A stretch of DNA of 64,000 nucleotides, taken from assembly GCA_037951165.1 (NCBI GenBank), contig JBBDHG010000011.1, forward strand, positions 1,329,001 through 1,393,000. The letters run 5' to 3'. Below are positions 59,160-64,000 of the stretch, piece after piece. The notes below the pieces were generated by a model, which was not told where the DNA came from, did no database searches, and saw only the letters and a list, made by a program, of their open reading frames with translations. The position numbers and the translations under genes are program-made. The first letter of the stretch is position 1. Every line of letters starts with the position of its first letter. Origin of the DNA: Lophius americanus. Its lineage: Eukaryota; Chordata; Actinopteri; Lophiiformes; Lophiidae.

Positions 59160-60880
59160 AATCATCATATGCAGCTTAGATGATTTGTTGACTCTCAATT
59201 GGTGTTCAGGTTTGTTCAAAAGTAAAAACTATATCATATATTATGATTGATTATTAAAATTGTGTAAAAGAAAGCAGGCATGGCCTTTGTATAAAATTAT
59301 AATTCTCATTTATATGAATTACATTTTTTGCATTAAGCCACGGGACATTTTGACTGAAAGGTAATCAAAATAATGGGTTTCATCCAACTTGTGTGGGTGT
59401 ATGTGCAACAAATTTCTCAAATCTCTCTTAAGTTAGTGCAAAACACAATTTTTATTTCCGTGCATGATAAATGGAAAATTTAAAAAAAAAAAACAGTTTT
59501 GAGGGTTTTAGAAGAAAAAAAAAAGATATTCCATCGAGGAATGCGTGACCATTCAACTAAAATAAAAATCAGATTTTAATTAGGAGCTTTAGGGCAAACT
59601 ACTCACAGATTAAATGATTCCCACTGCCGTACCTGTCAAATGTCATAAAAGTTCCATAAAAAAACACTTTCAATAATTCAATTAATCATCATCTCATTTC
59701 ATCATAATATTTACATGAACTACAAAATCAGGATTTACACTCAATCTTTATTTACTAAACTGCACATTCTTGTTTTTATCACTGACATGACTGTAAGACA
59801 AAAACACACATATCATTGCTTAATTACAGCTTCTAGAGAAGAGAGAAGGGCAGAGGATGACCGTGAGAAGCAGAAAGATGAGATTTCGTCCTAATAAAGT
59901 CATAATTAGGCCTGCATGTCATCTTCACCGCTGTGCCGTGAAACTGCTTTCATTAATGAGTTTTGGTTGGGGTCAATTTTCACTTTAATTCAAAGCATTC
60001 TTCAATGTTAGCAACCCGGGAATCAGCATGACTCAAAATAATTACTTAAAAAGGTGCCTTTTGCTTTCATCATTGTACATATTCCATTTCCTGGAGAAAT
60101 CTGTAAATGTGAGCATGCCAGAGCAGAAGCAACACATTTTTTAACATATATTTTTACATATTTTAAAGATTTGTTTTAACTTGGTTAAAAAAGATTCAAA
60201 GTCATCAAGTATTATCTTAGCTTATGTTTAAAGACCAACAGTGTGAAAAGCTTGTGTTCCAACTAGGAGGCGCACAGTTTCAAATAATGACAAGGATTAT
60301 GAGAAAGTAAGTCTAGTAATTTTTCATTCTGGTTATATAAATTTTGATAATTATTTTAAAAAAAAAAAGTACCAGAGTGTGGAGTTAATCCAAAATGCAT
60401 CATATATAAATGAATAAATTCTAAAACAACCAAAAAAAATCAGATAAGGAATGTGAATCTCTTTTGAATACTTTTTTTCTCATGAATTTAAAAGTGTTAT
60501 GAATTTTCTCCATTCTGTGCACTCAGTTGAACTTAAGACATAAAGCTGTGTGTCGTCTGCAAAACGCTGATACGTAAAATAAATAAACAGAGAAAGCATC
60601 CACACAAAAACCGGAGTGGATCATGAACTGAATCCTGTGGAATACCGTGAATTGATGGAGATCCACTTGAAGTTGCAATGCAATCAGATGCAAATATTTC
60701 AGCAACTTTTTATGATACATAAAACAACACAGAACTAAAAATAGAGATAAAATCTCGTCCAAAGCTGCTCAGTATAAGACCTGAAGCTAAGAACAGTCTG
60801 TAGCGTCGTTTCAATCTCCATGTGGTTGGCTTTTCTTTTTTCTTAACGTATCTGTAAGCCTCAACTGGAGGCTAGTGAGC
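59160..60880. other. No supported feature
   Basis: AT-rich, with A-runs at 59480-59492 and 59515-59524. Confidence 0.45.
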
Positions 60881-60884
60881 TGTC

Positions 60885-61290
60885 CTGCTAGCTACCTCTG
60901 CAAACGAAGGAGGTTATGTTTTCATCCGTGCTCGTTTGTGTGTCTGTCCATCTGTGAAGGTTACGGAAAAAAACAATGGAAAGATGCATAAAATTTTACC
61001 CAGAGGTAAATTTTACAGATGATTCCATCTTTTTGACTTTATGTCACGTTGATTGATAATCAGAGAGTTTGTTGGAGGTTGGAGTTGTCAGTAGATTTAG
61101 AGGCTGACAATAACTCTAAATAATAAATGGCGAAAACCTAATGCATTTTTCTAATCCTTGGGTACTGCTGGGCCTTGATCCTTTCATGTCATATACTGGA
61201 GAGGAACAGGAAGGTCTGTTGAAGAGTAGGATCGGAGGTTGGTTTTGGTTACTTGGCAGAAGTTTGCCCTTGAGTGCTTTTTTTTAGTTA
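60885..61290 (+). repeat. Dispersed fish repeat
   Basis: GAAGGAGGTTATGTTTTCAT CCGTGCTCGTTTGTGTGT marks the start of a repeat I recognise as common in fish. It continues with a diverged middle, and ends ACTTGGCAGAAGTTTGCCCT TGAGTGC, matching 49740-49812. No coding potential. Confidence 0.6.
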
Positions 61291-61299
61291 ATAATGGTT

Positions 61300-62955
61300 T
61301 ATTCATTAGGCCGTTCCGTACCTCTTCACATTTTGAGATATCACGCTGACAGACAGAAAGACAGGAAATGAATAAGTAAAAAAAGTAGGGGAATAAACTG
61401 TATATTGTTGGTGAATTTTATTTACTGTTGGACTGAATAAACTTCTTGAGAGCAAATGTGGGAGAAGAAAGCTCTCTTCAAGAGGCACAAAAACACAGAG
61501 AAAAAATATTTATCTCAAAACTTGTGACCATGAATAAATAAACAAAAGAGGGAAAAAAAAAAGAATTATTCAATACAAGATGAGTTTAAAAAATGAAAAC
61601 ATGGGTGACATGAAGAAGAGTAGGAGTAGAAAAAAAGACAGAAATGGAAATAAAAAAGAATCACAGATGCATTAATAAATAATCAGCTCATATAAAATGG
61701 ATGGAAACTGCATGTAACCTAAAAAAACAACAATCACATCTCATGATCGTAAAACTCAATTTCTGAACTCACTTCATCCAACATAACTGTAAAATACAAA
61801 ATTCCTTCCTTTTTCTTTTTTTTTTAGATTAAATCTGTGGCCTAAATGTCAAGTCTAGTGAAAGTAATTGGTGTATTTGATAGTTACGTAGTTGCAGGAC
61901 TCGACAGAATCGCAGAATGTAGAAACCATCCAGGGAAAACATGTAGAAAAATGGAAAAGAGGAGCTAGAGGTCGATGGGAGGTGTTCTGCAAAGAGTTTT
62001 GTTTCAACAATTAATATTCATGAATGCTGATGATACACACGTGTAGATTATAAATAGCGCTCTTTTTCTCATTGCATGTTTAATAATCTGTCAACTCAAC
62101 AGTTGATCTTTCTGGACATAATTGAAGCAGATTTACTTCGACCTCTTTCCTTCCTCGTATCTTTGCTCTGTTCCTCGTTTGTATTCCTCGCCACTCTTCT
62201 TCCTGGCACACGCATTAGCCTACTATTTGCTTTACCCCCTGCCGTGCCTCAGTTGTTTGTCATGCAACGATGAAAGGCGCAAGCTGAACTCTGTTCAAAC
62301 CCGCTGCCATTTCCATTTCCATTTGACTTTTGTTTTCGGAAAAATTCTACGTTTCTCAAAACCTCAATTGCTCATTAGAGGGTTTCTGTAGGACACTGGA
62401 TTCAGGGAGAAGTGAAACTTTTGTAATGCATGAATGCTCTGTTATGCTTCTCCACAGCCATTTATCCTAAGAAGCAGTTGTTTATTTACTTGGAGAATAA
62501 CAACAATGCCTGTAAACAGTGAACGATCCCTCTCTGCCTGGATTTGGATATTCTTCAACTAAAATGAGGGCATAATGCTTCTAAAAAGAGCATGTGTCCC
62601 TGAAGCTTTCCTCTATGATTTACCTAGTTTGTTAGTTTATTTAAAGCCAACATTGCATGGATCAAGCACTCCGATGTTTTCCATGAGGGTCTACCCGTCA
62701 AAATTGTTATTTTGTATTTCGTCAGAATGAAAGCTGAGGTAAGGGTAGTTTCCGTGAGCGATTTCGGTGTGTCTGTGTTTTCATCCGTCAAATAATGCCT
62801 CATTTAGTTATATAGACAAATGAACAAATGAACAATGCAAAAACCCCAAAGTGAATATATTTAATCTGCATGTATAAAAGGTAATCAGAAGAGAATTACT
62901 TAAGCATTAAAAATGCCTAGCTTTGGCTAACGCGCTCGCTCCATTTTATCCTCCA
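61300..62955. other. No supported feature
   Basis: AT-rich, purine-rich at 61.5-61.7 kb. No recognised feature. Confidence 0.45.
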
Positions 62956-62964
62956 ATATTTAAT

Positions 62965-63280
62965 TCTAGTCAATTTTATTTGTATTGAGCCAAACAACAA
63001 CAAATAATTTTCTTAAGCCACTTTCCAAAAGAAGGAAGTCTAGAAGTCATTTTTATTCAATAGAAACCCAACACTTCCCCAATGACTCAGACCATGGAGA
63101 AAGTGGAAAAAAAAAAGTTGATTGGGGATGAGCGGGTGAGAGGTTTAGAGAGAGACTTTGTTAAAAAGGGAGGAGTAAAGAGAGAGGTTGGGAAGTGACA
63201 TCATCCGTGGGTATCAACCTGATCAACACCAATAACTATTGGGCCATGCGGAATGAAAAAGCACAAAGACTCCATGGAGG
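62965..63280 (-). repeat. Retroelement 3' end, reverse orientation
   Basis: The plus strand begins GTCAATTTTATTTGTATTGA GCCAAACAACAAC, then has CCCAACACTTCCCCAATGAC TCAGACC and GATTGGGGATGAGCGGGTGA GAGG. This is the reversed 3' region of a familiar fish retroelement whose end reads like an AATAAAATTG tail. Diverged. Confidence 0.5.
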
Positions 63281-63649
63281 AAGTAAAGTTAGGAAAAAAA
63301 AGAGAGATAATGAGACTCGTAACAAATCTTTATTTAGCTTTATTTTATTCAACTTAAACAGCACCACTATGGGCCACTGTCTTTACAATGCCATGGTCAC
63401 ATTATCACATTCATCAAGAGATGGGAGAAAGAAGCAAAGTGCACCATGGGTCCCCTAGCAGAAACATAGTAAAGAGCTAGCCTAAGAAAGCTTTCATTTT
63501 AAGTTTTATCTCTTGTTAAGGGGCTGAAAGGAATTTTACTCTTTTCTATCTGAATTTACGTGACCTGTGATCTTTTCCAAACAGGTGTTTAGGTGCATCG
63601 ACTCATCTAATTGCAAACAGCTTTCTGACAGGTGCAGACGATCAACGCT

Positions 63650-63880
63650 CCAGTTCATAAGATGGCGATAATGCTACGATGAGCTCGGTGCCGATCACTA
63701 AAAAGCGCCCAGAAGAACAATAGAACAATACGACAATGAGGGCATGCGCGGAAGATGATTCTCCAATGTAGACCAGTACTGTTTTGAAGTAGCCATATTT
63801 AAAATGCTGCGCTGTGCGTGTGCTGAAAAAACTCAGCCAGAGCATTACGTTACGACGCTGGGCATGCGCAGGTACAACCA
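63650..63880. other. CpG-rich patch with paired NRF1-like motifs
   Basis: Richer in CpG than the rest of the 60-64 kb region. GGGCATGCGC occurs twice (63740-63749 and 63860-63869), each containing the GCATGCGC core of the NRF1 site. This could be the edge of a promoter beyond the window or an unrecognised repeat. Confidence 0.3.
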
Positions 63881-64000
63881 AACAGAGAGCTTTCAGAAAC
63901 AGTGGTTAAATGCGGAAACTGCATCATGAAAGGACTTAGACAACTCCTTGCAAAGGAAATCTCATTAGGAAAGGGCTTTTTCTTTCGTTTGTATGCTATA

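Noticed and set aside
1..64000. CRISPR arrays, bacterial operons, rRNA or functional tRNA genes
   Set aside because: None seen. tRNA-like sequences here are SINE heads with damaged cloverleafs, and the repeat content is that of a vertebrate genome.

Overview
This 64 kb window looks like intergenic or intronic DNA from a ray-finned fish, most likely a percomorph teleost. The evidence is the repeat set: an L2-type (Maui-like) LINE, RTE-clade (Rex3/Expander-like) LINE pieces, Tc1-like DNA transposons and their internally deleted derivatives, tRNA-derived SINEs with A and B boxes, LTR-like repeats, and many CA, TA and AAAC microsatellites on an AT-rich background. There are no bacterial-style operons and no intact protein gene. 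Most open frames up to about 180 codons are best explained as chance or as decayed transposon genes. All family names are by recognition, without a database search.

Layout. 0-10 kb: a TIR-bearing unclassified repeat (called family A here), a truncated and internally deleted L2-type LINE on the minus strand (2.66-5.6 kb), a SINE and an RTE tail. 10-20 kb: an RTE LINE split by another retroelement (11.0-11.9 kb), a decayed L2-type 3' region (13.8-15.5 kb), a Tc1 remnant and a long hairpin at 19.1 kb. 20-39 kb: a GC-rich block with splice-like signals (20.1-20.6 kb), minisatellites, an LTR-like repeat, Tc1 derivatives, and the two best hints of a host gene, both on the minus strand. These are a candidate C-terminal membrane-anchor exon (28.02-28.24 kb) and a GC-rich candidate promoter with first exon, a perfect CLEAR-type E-box and a strong splice donor (38.42-38.77 kb). 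40-44.4 kb: a composite repeat region carrying a run of motifs that closely match the RE1/NRSE site bound by REST, all in one orientation. 44-64 kb: further family A, Tc1, SINE and LTR-like copies.

The most unusual feature is the RE1-like cluster: five sites matching 16 to 19 of 21 consensus positions plus weaker relatives, carried by a tandemly duplicated repeat of about 390 bp. The second is family A, seen at ten loci, whose ends carry an inverted ATATCCCGAAAAG-like sequence and which looks like a non-autonomous DNA element. Stretches not listed hold nothing I could support beyond short AT-rich simple sequence.
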